Below are positions 50,101 to 54,520 of a DNA stretch of 64,000 nucleotides, piece after piece. The stretch lies in the NCBI RefSeq assembly GCF_932526225.1, contig NC_064044.1:10906906-10970905 (forward strand). The letters are read 5' to 3'. The notes under the pieces are model-generated. The model did no database searches. It saw only the letters and a program-made list of their open reading frames with translations, and was not told the DNA's origin. The stretch comes from Nematostella vectensis (Eukaryota > Cnidaria > Anthozoa > Actiniaria > Edwardsiidae). The translations under genes were made by a program, and so were the position numbers. Position 1 is the stretch's first letter. Each line of letters starts with the position of its first letter.

Positions 50101-50376
50101 GTTAGCAAGCTCTCTTGGTCTTTTCAGAGCTCAAACAACTACACGCAAAACTATTTTAACCGCTTAGAAACCGCGGCATTTTACGAAGACAAAATTACAC
50201 AAGCCTGCAACAGTATTATTTTTGTCTGTTCGCCCTCTACTTCTTTGTCCTTTTTTTAACTTATTTATATGCAAGCCTGTGTTAATTTATGGTCTTCTGT
50301 GCGCAGATACATAAACTTAACCTACCTTCCTCCCATTGACGAAGAAAAGCAAAGAGCTCGAATCTATCGCTGCCAT
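11283..50376 (-). CDS. XDH-like: Xanthine dehydrogenase/aldehyde oxidase-like molybdo-flavoenzyme (whole gene, about 40 exons)
   Basis: One gene covers 39 kb on the minus strand. It has the family's full architecture: two 2Fe-2S domains, an FAD domain and a two-part molybdopterin domain. About 1,290 codons are visible and some 25-30 more are expected in the N gap, against about 1,330 in animal XDH. Exons are listed in the three domain entries. Apart from exons 9-11 and the gap, all borders are GT-AG with matching phases. These enzymes are normally cytosolic or peroxisomal and hydroxylate purines or oxidise aldehydes. The active-site pattern is mixed: GGAFGGKL replaces the XDH motif GGGFGGKE, as in aldehyde oxidases (which have V), while AFR and AVGEP keep the catalytic Arg and Glu. 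Introns host a nested BTB gene, SINEs, a LINE fragment and a retrozyme. Confidence 0.93.
12455..12746 (+). mobile_element. tRNA-derived SINE
   Basis: The head has an A-box-like TGGCCTAGTGTGTTAG (12466-12481) and a B-box GGTTCGAATTC (12509-12519), the layout of an internal RNA polymerase III promoter. A tRNA-unrelated body follows, ending near CCCCAGTGACAGTGCTTACT. A diverged reverse copy at 33087-33347 shares both head and body, which defines it as a family. It lies in intron 39 of the XDH-like gene. Confidence 0.8.
13010..13515. repeat. 32 bp minisatellite in XDH-like intron 39
   Basis: About fifteen copies of a 32 bp unit around AGCTAGTCTAAGTGGTCTAT with TTTAGTAAATAAA, diverging at the right. 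A single related unit (TAGTCTAAGTGGTCTGTTTAG) reappears near 13821. No exon edge is recognisable in it. Confidence 0.9.
13688..13710 (+). repeat. Long poly-G run
   Basis: A run of about 20 or more G. Other G or C homopolymer runs lie near 34808, 35117, 39646, 44087, 49867, 51199 and 61937. They can stall polymerases and are weak points of assembly. The open frames through them (poly-Gly or poly-Pro) are not genes. Confidence 0.9.
15060..15235. repeat. Dispersed MITE-like family member
   Basis: Contains TGGATGCTTTATGTGACTCG, GAGCATAAAATGGCGGCGTG and a 5' part with ATTCATCGG. It matches, in reverse, 23405-23655 and 55265-55410, and in the same direction 28805-29045. It lies just downstream (gene sense) of exon 37. 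Confidence 0.65.
15340..15777. repeat. 34 bp minisatellite beside XDH-like exon 37
   Basis: About twelve copies of a 34 bp unit with CAACAGCTAGCACGCAACCC and TTGTCAAAACACGA. It starts about 20 bp upstream of the acceptor of exon 37 (exon start 15322). On the minus strand the unit contains TTGCTTGCTAG, loosely like the real acceptor TTGCTTTAG, so it may have been seeded from that splice site. Confidence 0.92.
15778..16533. mobile_element. Terminal-inverted-repeat element, non-autonomous
   Basis: The left end CAGCCATTTCAATAAACGTT and the right end AACGTTTATTGAAATGGCTG are inverted repeats. The similarity runs on for 50-60 bp, through an AGAGCGCTC box and a region around CCATACCGCG. Flanking bases ATA and TATA suggest a short TA-type target duplication. 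No transposase is visible. The interior (about 15950-16250) is also found at 17270-17600, so the interior repeat exists separately. Confidence 0.7.
16710..16925. repeat. Dispersed repeat, copy 1 (pair with 22300-22490)
   Basis: Shares GCGTAAATAAAATACAA, CGGGTTACGACACATG and GTGCAACCTTATTTGAAATA with 22300-22490. A shorter, diverged match is near 50035-50090. No coding potential; family unknown. Confidence 0.65.
17136..17204 (-). mobile_element. tRNA-like SINE head
   Basis: Read on the minus strand it has GATAGCTCAGTGGTAACGGG (A box) and GGGTTCGAACCC (B box), with an anticodon-like stem CTTGT/ACAAG around a 7 nt loop. The acceptor stem does not close and the would-be anticodon ATC is abnormal, so I call it a SINE head or tRNA pseudogene, not a tRNA gene. 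A relative is at 28536-28608 and a fragment at about 16943-16972. Confidence 0.6.
17270..17600. repeat. Dispersed repeat related to 15950-16250
   Basis: Both copies carry TTTTCAGCGCACAC, TCCCGTCCTCGCTA, CACGTTGTC and AAAACGGCTAAAATGTATCA in the same order. No protein is encoded. It lies next to exon 36 of the XDH-like gene. Confidence 0.7.
18065..18600. repeat. Dispersed repeat, AACATGCCGAGGCTCAGATA family
   Basis: One end carries AAGAACATGCCGAGGCTCAG and the other AAGAACCCAGCCTC, similar to one another in inverse sense. Related copies lie at 27760-27850 (reversed) and 62775-63030. It is probably a MITE-like DNA element. The outer borders and the target duplication were not resolved. Confidence 0.5.
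18941..19150 (-). repeat. 37 bp array made of the 3' splice site of XDH-like exon 34
   Basis: About five and a half copies of a 37 bp unit. On the minus strand each copy ends TCTCGTGTAG followed by GTCGCAT. The real acceptor and exon start are TCTCGTGTAG|GTTGCAT at 18941. The array thus multiplies the acceptor plus the first bases of the exon, extending upstream into the intron. Confidence 0.9.
19238..19400. repeat. (TCA/TTA)n microsatellite
   Basis: Imperfect trinucleotide repeat just downstream of exon 33 in gene sense. The poly-His and poly-Met open frames across it are artefacts. Confidence 0.9.
19922..19984 (-). ncRNA. Hammerhead ribozyme, type I (inverted copy)
   Basis: The same 63 nt as the two plus-strand copies, read on the minus strand: CTGACGA core, 4 bp stem II with a 6 nt loop, GAAA, ACAGCTGT, and the cleavage triplet GTC. 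Predicted cleavage falls between 19932 and 19931. All core bases are intact. Confidence 0.88.
20357..20419 (+). ncRNA. Hammerhead ribozyme, type I (copy 1)
   Basis: Core CUGACGA is at 20377-20383. Stem II is GUCC/GGAC (20384-20387 with 20394-20397), loop UAAUAA. GAAA is at 20398-20401. Stem III is minimal: A401-U408 and C402-G407 around AGCU. As ACAGCUGU is palindromic, two molecules could also pair here, as proposed for other short-stem-III hammerheads. Stem I pairs CAUG with CAUG (20373-20376 with 20410-20413) and, past an internal loop, GGCAA with UUGCC (20357-20361 with 20415-20419). Predicted cleavage is after C20409. Confidence 0.92.
20712..20774 (+). ncRNA. Hammerhead ribozyme, type I (copy 2)
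   Basis: Identical to copy 1 and exactly 355 bp downstream, with predicted cleavage after C20764. Cleavage at both copies would release a 355 nt RNA (20410-20764) with ends suited to circularisation. Confidence 0.92.
22300..22490. repeat. Dispersed repeat, copy 2 (pair with 16710-16925)
   Basis: Same order of shared blocks as the copy at 16710-16925, including CGGGTTACGACACATGGG and GAGTGCAACCTTATTTGAAA. It lies in intron 31 of the XDH-like gene. Confidence 0.65.
23405..23655. repeat. Dispersed MITE-like family, longest copy
   Basis: Contains GCCGCCATTATATGCTCCCG, TTTCCATCGGCTTATTCAAG, ATTTTCAATCAAATATCGT and ends near CGACATTCTTTAAAGCAG. Shared with 7745, 15060, 28805 and 55265. No coding potential. 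Confidence 0.7.
24979..25178. other. Assembly gap of 200 N
   Basis: The run of N removes the 5' part of XDH-like exon 28, whose readable part (24902-24978) begins inside the gap. Exactly 200 N suggests a placeholder, not a measured length. No family exon is seen between 25179 and 27936, so all missing coding sequence (about 25-30 codons) should be in the gap. Confidence 0.98.
25621..25790. repeat. 32 bp tandem repeat, five copies
   Basis: Near-identical copies containing GAATATGTATATGCTATAAT and TTCAAGTCATTT. Intron 27, AT-rich, no exon edge nearby. Confidence 0.92.
26692..26973 (-). mobile_element. LINE fragment, reverse transcriptase C-terminal tail
   Basis: The peptide [20 protein letters not shown], followed by [20 protein letters not shown], is the typical C-terminal region of many non-LTR reverse transcriptases (RW-GHV-RM ... 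GRP--R-KD). Only about 90 codons remain and there is no polymerase core, so this is a 5'-truncated dead copy in XDH-like intron 27. The flanking 26450-26690 may be its 3' part. Confidence 0.75.
28137..28168. repeat. (GACA)n microsatellite
   Basis: Eight tetranucleotide units, 18 bp from the donor of exon 26 (exon end 28186). Confidence 0.95.
28536..28608 (-). mobile_element. tRNA-like SINE head
   Basis: Minus-strand GATAGCTCAGTGGCACGGG and TGGTTCGAACCCAGGCC give A and B boxes as in 17136-17204. It lies only about 20 bp downstream of the exon 25 donor of the XDH-like gene. It is not a functional tRNA because the acceptor arms do not pair. Confidence 0.6.
28805..29045. repeat. Dispersed MITE-like family member
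   Basis: Shares TTTAAAGAATGTCGATCA, CCGATGGAAATGGATGCTT and GAGCATAAAAGGGCGGCATG with 15060-15235 and, in reverse, with 23405-23655. It lies between exons 24 and 25. Confidence 0.65.
29320..29608. repeat. (GAT)n-rich microsatellite
   Basis: Imperfect GAT/GATAAT repeat running to within a few bases of the donor of exon 23 (exon end 29617). Similar tracts flank exon 21. Confidence 0.9.
30370..30760. repeat. (GAT)n microsatellites around a partial exon copy
   Basis: Two imperfect GAT tracts (about 30370-30570 and 30640-30758) flank the partial exon 21 copy at 30585-30640. Unequal exchange between such tracts could explain that duplication. Confidence 0.9.
30585..30640 (-). pseudogene. Partial duplicate of XDH-like exon 21 with its splice donor
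   Basis: The last 40-50 bp of exon 21 (coding [10 protein letters not shown]) and the donor GTAAGTTA recur 187 bp downstream in gene sense, with 3 bp deleted and one Thr-to-Ala change. The 5' part and acceptor are missing (similarity stops in a GAT repeat), so it cannot be spliced in as an exon by itself, but its donor is intact. Confidence 0.85.
32185..32700. repeat. Long CCG/CCA/TCA trinucleotide tract
   Basis: About 500 bp of trinucleotide repeats starts with GCC units and passes into TCA/CCA units, ending 15 bp from the donor of exon 18. It gives 180-codon open frames on both strands (His/Ser/Pro and Asp/Gly); these are composition artefacts. Confidence 0.95.
33087..33347 (-). mobile_element. 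tRNA-derived SINE, reverse diverged copy
   Basis: Read on the minus strand it matches 12455-12746: AGTGTGTTAGCGCGAG head, CCAGGTTCGAA B box, and the body with CACTTGTGA, GAAGACTGGAAAC... in reverse, CTCTGGTAGTGACCA. It lies in intron 17 of the XDH-like gene. Confidence 0.75.
33630..33960. repeat. Degenerate tandem repeat before XDH-like exon 16
   Basis: Five to six diverged units of about 50-60 bp around ATCGGAGGTACTGT, TATCGAGACATTTTCGCC. It starts about 40 bp from the donor of exon 16. No clear exon sequence in the unit. Confidence 0.75.
33994..45181 (-). CDS. XDH-like: XDH-like exons 9-16: FAD domain
   Basis: Exons: 45046-45181, a short poorly resolved exon near 44645-44666, 44354-44514 (HVPELNAV), 41401-41477 (GNKQVRHMF), 41020-41116 ([10 protein letters not shown]), 36065-36177 ([14 protein letters not shown]), 35516-35706, 33994-34135 (NAFFFKFF). 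The order matches the FAD domain of XDH. The usual FAD loops VVGNTEIG and SVGGNI are replaced by diverged sequence here, and the FFPGYR segment tied to NAD binding in XDH is not kept. This suggests an aldehyde oxidase-like or specialised electron acceptor; that step is inference. The borders around exons 9-11 are uncertain because alternative acceptors give equally open frames. Confidence 0.8.
34200..35460. other. Intron 15 of the XDH-like gene, nothing further recognised
   Basis: AT-rich intron sequence with two poly-G runs (34808, 35117). No exon, RNA gene or transposon could be supported. Confidence 0.5.
37300..37410. repeat. Repeat shared with BTB intron 2
   Basis: The blocks GTTTCGATATTTCTGATTCT, AGCTGCAAGCTAAAACTGTC and AAGTAAAG...GAAATACTTT recur at 38530-38660, about 1.2 kb away in the same orientation, inside intron 2 of the BTB gene. 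Family unknown. Confidence 0.75.
37939..39131 (+). CDS. BTB/POZ domain protein, 3 exons, 239 aa, nested in an intron
   Basis: Exons: 37939-37972 (ATGGCGGGCG start), 38151-38396, 38692-39131 (TAA). Phases match and borders are GT-AG. Residues about 25-105 form a BTB domain: [38 protein letters not shown], then [20 protein letters not shown]. This resembles MATH-BTB/kelch-type BTB proteins, which often serve as cullin-3 substrate adapters. No MATH or kelch repeats are present. The C-terminal half is helical and charged ([26 protein letters not shown]). The gene sits on the opposite strand inside intron 13 (36178-41019 in reverse) of the XDH-like gene. No specific orthologue is recognised. Confidence 0.88.
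38530..38660. repeat. Second copy of the 37300-37410 repeat
   Basis: About 85-90 percent similar by eye to 37300-37410 over some 110 bp. It ends about 30 bp before the acceptor of BTB exon 3. Confidence 0.75.
40660..40810. mobile_element. MITE-like hairpin
   Basis: Inverted arms of about 50-55 bp (GGCTGCGTTCCAACGTCGTA at left, ending GACGTTTGAACTTAGCC at right) share ATCCATGAGCCGTATTCAAT and its complement around a short AT-rich loop. TTAA/CTAA at the ends suggests a 3 bp TAA-type target duplication, as for PIF/Harbinger-like MITEs; the superfamily is a guess. Confidence 0.75.
41116..41290 (-). repeat. 80 bp tandem repeat at the acceptor of XDH-like exon 13
   Basis: Two and a half units of about 80 bp, each with GGTGAGGGTCGATATATTCA and CATACAGGTAAGTGAAGG, start at the exon 13 acceptor. 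The first unit begins GACTGCAGGTGAAGG, which is the acceptor itself read on the plus strand. Confidence 0.8.
41303..41366. repeat. (TA)n microsatellite
   Basis: About 31 TA units, right after the 80 bp repeat and 35 bp from the donor of exon 12. Confidence 0.95.
42150..42560. repeat. GGAGTAA/TTACTCC palindrome-rich repeat
   Basis: Two tandem units of about 175 bp, each with many GGAGTA and TACTCC boxes in both orientations and the shared block GGAGTGATTTACTAGGTTGC or a close form. It could fold into several hairpins. No coding content; intron 11 of the XDH-like gene. Confidence 0.8.
42600..43990. other. Intron 11 of the XDH-like gene, no gene recognised
   Basis: AT-rich sequence. Between 43815 and 43990 short AGGAAA/TTTCCT boxes repeat in both orientations. 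A 104-codon open frame at 43542 has no family features and is not annotated. Confidence 0.5.
44002..44075. repeat. Perfect-type hairpin, 33 bp arms
   Basis: Arms 44002-44034 and 44043-44075 are inverted copies with one mismatch, loop GCAATACC. A C-run and (CA)n follow directly. Confidence 0.9.
45659..50376 (-). CDS. XDH-like: XDH-like exons 1-8: both 2Fe-2S domains
   Basis: Exons: 50326-50376 (ATG; ends FFVNGRK), 49380-49446, 48536-48632, 47312-47420, 46662-46788, 46447-46508, 46191-46250, 45659-45742. Plant-type 2Fe-2S ligands appear as [10 protein letters not shown] (exon 3) and NACITPLC (exon 4). The second cluster is [14 protein letters not shown] (exon 5) plus [11 protein letters not shown] (exon 6). 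TTVEGIG and TRLHPVQ are also conserved. Exon 7 is the variable Cys-rich linker, and exon 8 has the QEPIFPPEL signature leading into the FAD domain. Introns 2 and 3 have U12-type splice sites. The start is chosen because the short exon 1 gives the usual VNG motif about 20 residues before the FLRE motif. Confidence 0.93.
49680..49787. repeat. 48 bp-arm hairpin in XDH-like intron 1
   Basis: Left arm 49680-49727 begins CCACAGGTAGCCCAAGCTCA; right arm 49740-49787 is its inverse with about two mismatches; the loop is 12 nt. It lies 230 bp from exon 2 and would form a strong stem in the primary transcript. Confidence 0.9.
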
Positions 50377-50782
50377 TTCTCATATAGCTCGACGAGCTGT
50401 GTTCAACTTCTAATCTACCCAAGCAATTTAAATGCAATTTTTTCAACGAGAAAGGTTAAAATCGATGTCATGAATTAAAACTTTCATGAGAAAATAATCG
50501 TTGGATCAAAATCCCTTCCCTACAGAAAGCGGGGACTCATGCAAAAAATGACCGTGGGTGGGAAGGTGGGGGAGGGGGTTGTACAATATATACGATATCT
50601 ATTCTCCTGGATTTCTCTAGTTGAGCTTATCAGCCTTTAGAATGTCCTTATTTTGTATATTATTACCGAGCTGGTATCCGAGCGACTCTGAATGTATGTA
50701 TTAGACTTTACCCTTCTCTCCCCTCCCCTGAGCGTCAATATGAGTCACCCCTTCCCCTCCCCCATAATGCACTATCGCGATA
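50377..50782. promoter_or_regulatory. Shared divergent promoter region, XDH-like and cupin genes
   Basis: Only 406 bp separate the two start codons, so both core promoters and 5' UTRs must lie here unless unseen 5' non-coding exons exist. No TATA box at a convincing distance is visible. Confidence 0.55.
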
Positions 50783-52391
50783 ATGGCGGACGGGAAGAAC
50801 CGTAAAGACATTCTCGCTGAAAAACTTAAGCTCACTCCTCTATCGGAGGAAGGCGGTTACTTTAGCGAGACCTATCGCTCTGTTGAGACTATAGACACAG
50901 AACGAAAGGGCAAGTCCCGCAACCTGTTAACGCTGATCTATTATTTGATCGCTCAAGATTTCGGGGGTAGGAATTATTTACACCAGAATAAAAGTGATAT
51001 CGCGCATTTCTTCCACGAAGGCTGGCCTATTGAGTACACCCTCGTGTCTCCGGATGGTAAGATAGAGAAGCATATACTTGGGCGAGATGTCAGCAAAGGG
51101 CAAGAGCCTCAGCTTATTGTAAAGGTGATACAATCCTAGCACATACCTGAATATAGTGCAAACATAGGCCCAGGCGAATCAGGGGTGAGGGGAAGTACCC
51201 CCCCCCCCCCCCCCCCCCCCCCACCCTCAAAAGGCAATTTTATAAGAAATGTACGAGACATACTTTCCAAACTTGCCTCACGCATAGCTGTCAACCCAAC
51301 TTGGAGATAGATCTTGTGAAATTGAGTGAAATACAGTAAATATTTGAAAAACACCAAGAGAGCCAATGCGGGTTAATACAGAGAATGTATAACAACTCTC
51401 ACAAAAATAAGGCTTGTGATGAGGTGCAAAATCTTGTGACACCCCCTTAATGTGGTGTGTTGACATCTATTCTTATGCTACATTTTGATTTATTAGGGCC
51501 AGCCCCCTTCGGTTTTAGGCACCTCTGCCTCCCTTCCCCCAACGAACCCTGACAGCTGGTGGTAGCCACCTTGAAGCCGCATTGTCACCAGTTTACTTCC
51601 GGAGGTCTACGGAAACCTCAACCGTTAAAAGACAAAAGAATCTATTACAATCTGAGGTATTTAAAGGGGACCATCCTCTCTAAATTATCAATCACATCCT
51701 CAAAGAAACTTCCAATAGACACACTGCTTTCAATATTTATCACGTTTCCGTTAAAAATCATCGGATATTGTTACGTAATCGACTGGGAGTAAACTGGTGA
51801 CAATGCGGCTTTAATGACTTGAGTCAAGTAATTAAAGAACAGGTGTGAATTTTTAGAGGCTCTGGAATGCTAAATGTATGCAACATTTTTTTCAACTTTT
51901 TTGCTGAAGCTTTAGGTGCAATCAGGGCCTCATACATGAGCTGATACAGTATTTTGGGTAGAAGGGGTACCCTCCGTTTTTTTGGGGGTAAGGGGGTCTA
52001 CCCTGCCCCCTCTTCTGCTGTCACTGACACAAATGTTAGTTTTATGCCTATACTTCAATAATTGAGCCACTTTTGAGTTAACATCCGCTTCTTGGAATCT
52101 GCAATCCTCTTCAGGCACAAAATATTTAACAGGTCTACCTCCTTGGTTGCAACATAGGTCATTTAACTTGGCGTTTTTCATTCCTAGGGAGGCTACCTCA
52201 AGGCAGGCCGTGTGATGTCAGAGTTGACAGAATATGCAGCTTTTGATGGAGAGACGCCTTTTGGTCTCATCTCAGAAGCAGTTGCACCTGGCTTTGACTT
52301 TAATGACCGGTTCGTTCCAGACAGAGAGGATGTCAAGAAAATGCACCCAGATTTGCTCAAAGAGTTGGAGGAACACATTGCACCAAAATAA
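50783..52391 (+). CDS. Cupin superfamily protein (DUF985/Cupin_5), 2 exons, 181 aa
   Basis: Exon 1 is 50783-51124 and exon 2 is 52188-52391 (TAA); phase 0, donor GTGATA, acceptor TTCCTAG. N-terminal motifs are LTPLSEEGGYFSETYRS, LIYYLIAQDF and IAHFFHEGWPIEYTLVSPDG. The C-terminal motifs, AGRVMSEL and EAVAPGFDFNDRFVPDRED, match the DUF985 signature. The family makes a small beta-barrel with a buried pocket; yeast YML079w is the known structure and no biochemical role is settled. No signal peptide. 3' ends converge with NMD3. AATAAA occurs at 52388-52393, overlapping the stop codon, and again near 52460. Confidence 0.9.
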
Positions 52392-52709
52392 ATGCACAGT
52401 TTTAGGTCATTGTTGGTGTAAGATGCCTATTGTTTGGGGAAGGTTTGGTAGTCTACTTGAATAAATGGAAAAGTTCAATTGTTCATATGGGGCAAGATAA
52501 CCTCCACCCCTTCTCCTTCTGAAAATTTCCAGGGACCACATTAATGTGAAAGATTTTTCAAGCTAAGTTCCTAATTTTTCATGTTCTAGGAAGGGGCTTA
52601 TTTCAAAATATTTTTCTTACAGTGTATAAAGAGCAAAACTCCTTCCAGAATCAAACAAATCAAGCTGACAATGATAACATATTGTGATGGGCACTGCTAT
52701 CAGTTTTAC

Positions 52710-52715
52710 TTTATT
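52710..52715 (-). terminator. NMD3: Probable poly(A) signal of NMD3
   Basis: AATAAA on the minus strand, about 265 bp beyond the NMD3 stop codon and past the 3' minisatellite. Confidence 0.5.
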
Positions 52716-52774
52716 TTTTTTTTTTAATATTATAAAGACATTGTGATAAAGACTATTATGTAAGACAATGCACC

Positions 52775-53010
52775 ATCACTTTGTCTTCTCTATAGCACCC
52801 TCATCACTCCACACCCTCTCCTCTATAGCACCCATTCACTCCGAACCCATCGCTTCCTCTAGCAATCGCATCACTCCACACCCATCACTTCCTCTCCTCT
52901 ATAGCACCCTCATCACTCCACACCCTCTCCTCTATAGCACCCATTCACTCCACACCCATCGCTTCCTCTAGCAATTGCATCACTCCACACCCATCGCTTC
53001 CTCTGCCTCT
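52775..53010 (-). repeat. Minisatellite made of the NMD3 coding end and stop region
   Basis: The last NMD3 codons and stop (GAAGCGATGGGTGTGGAGTGA) recur five to six times in the 3' UTR as imperfect units of about 30-45 bp. On the plus strand the core is CATCACTCCACACCCATCGC followed by TTCCTCT; variants insert CTCCTCTATAGCACC. The first unit is the genuine coding end at 52980-53007. Confidence 0.88.
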
Positions 53011-54445
53011 TCTCCCATGCCGCCCTCTGCATCTTCTAGCTTGAGATCCTCCAACATCTCCTGGAGGCTGATTTTGGGGATTTCTTCATCCTCTGCATCT
53101 GACTCTGGCATGTGGTCGCGATCTGGATGACAGACAGCAAGAAGTTAGAAACTAATTAGCTTAAAGATCTCTGTCTGCTGCCATTTTATCGTCCTGGCAA
53201 AATACAAGTGTGATAAAAAAAATCAATTTTCATCTGCTGAGTAAAGAAAGCTACATATTTCAATATGTTCCATTGAATTTGGCAAATAAAATATAATACA
53301 TTCTTTTTAGATGGCTATTTTCAGTTTTTTTTTCAGAAAAACTGTCTTTTAAGAGCTGCAATTAAATTATTATCATTATAACTCATTAGCCTTATTCTAG
53401 ACCTGTACTGTATAAAGTATTATGATAAAGATGGATTCCGTGTATTATGACGAAGATTGATTCAGGATCTCTGAGGCATGGTACTGTACCATTGCACTAT
53501 CAGCTTTGGAATCCATACAAAGATAAACCTTTATATGCACCCAAACTCCTCCTCCCCATAATCCCTTGCAGACTATGAATGTACTTACCCACATAGATGT
53601 TGACATTCTGTCTAAGAGTTTTGTCCTCTTCTAAGTCTGCAAGAAACTCATCGTAATCCCTGAAACCAAATTCAGAAAATGTCAGGTGTGTCAAAATCAT
53701 GTTGACAACATGCCTTTTTAAGCATTTGATCGGATGTTACCATGAGCCTCAAACTGATAAAATCTATCTTATCTGAAAATACACTACAAGGGCAAGAAGT
53801 CTTAAAACATATATTCAGACCCTCAAGTCCACTCCCACTTCATAAATGTTTGGGTCTTCAAGCCTGGCCAATGGGCCCCTTATTATACCTATTTTAAGAT
53901 ATGACCTTTAAAACATATATTCTTGACAAACTTACTTTTCAAACTGGTCCTGGTTGATATCCCCTATTTCTTTCTCCAGCACCTTGAGTTTCCAGTTTCT
54001 AGCACGACGTCTCTTTCTCTTGTCACCATACGACTTCTTTACAAGTATCTGAAGTCAAGAATGTTCATGTTTAGCCAAAATGCCATATCATTTTGCTGTG
54101 TGTTAGAGTTCTGTAGCTAAAAAAGTCTGAAGGTTTTTATTGGGGTGGCAATAAAGGTTCAGGATGTATCAAAATAATGATAATACAGTTTCCTCTTACC
54201 ACGTCAGGAATCTTGTCAGCTTTCATCTTATTCAAGTTCTCATCATTGATGTTACTGTTTTTGAAGTCATAGCTACATGAAAATACAGTATGAAGAAGGT
54301 AAAAGGAAATAATAAGAAGGAAAATGTATAAGCCTTTCAGTACATCTACATAGTGTAGACCACTGCCATACAAAAGTTGCCGAATTTAAACTTAAAGTTT
54401 TCTTTAAAGAGTGTCTGCCAGGCACCATCTTTCTGTCAGCTGATT

Positions 54446-54520
<75 letters not shown>

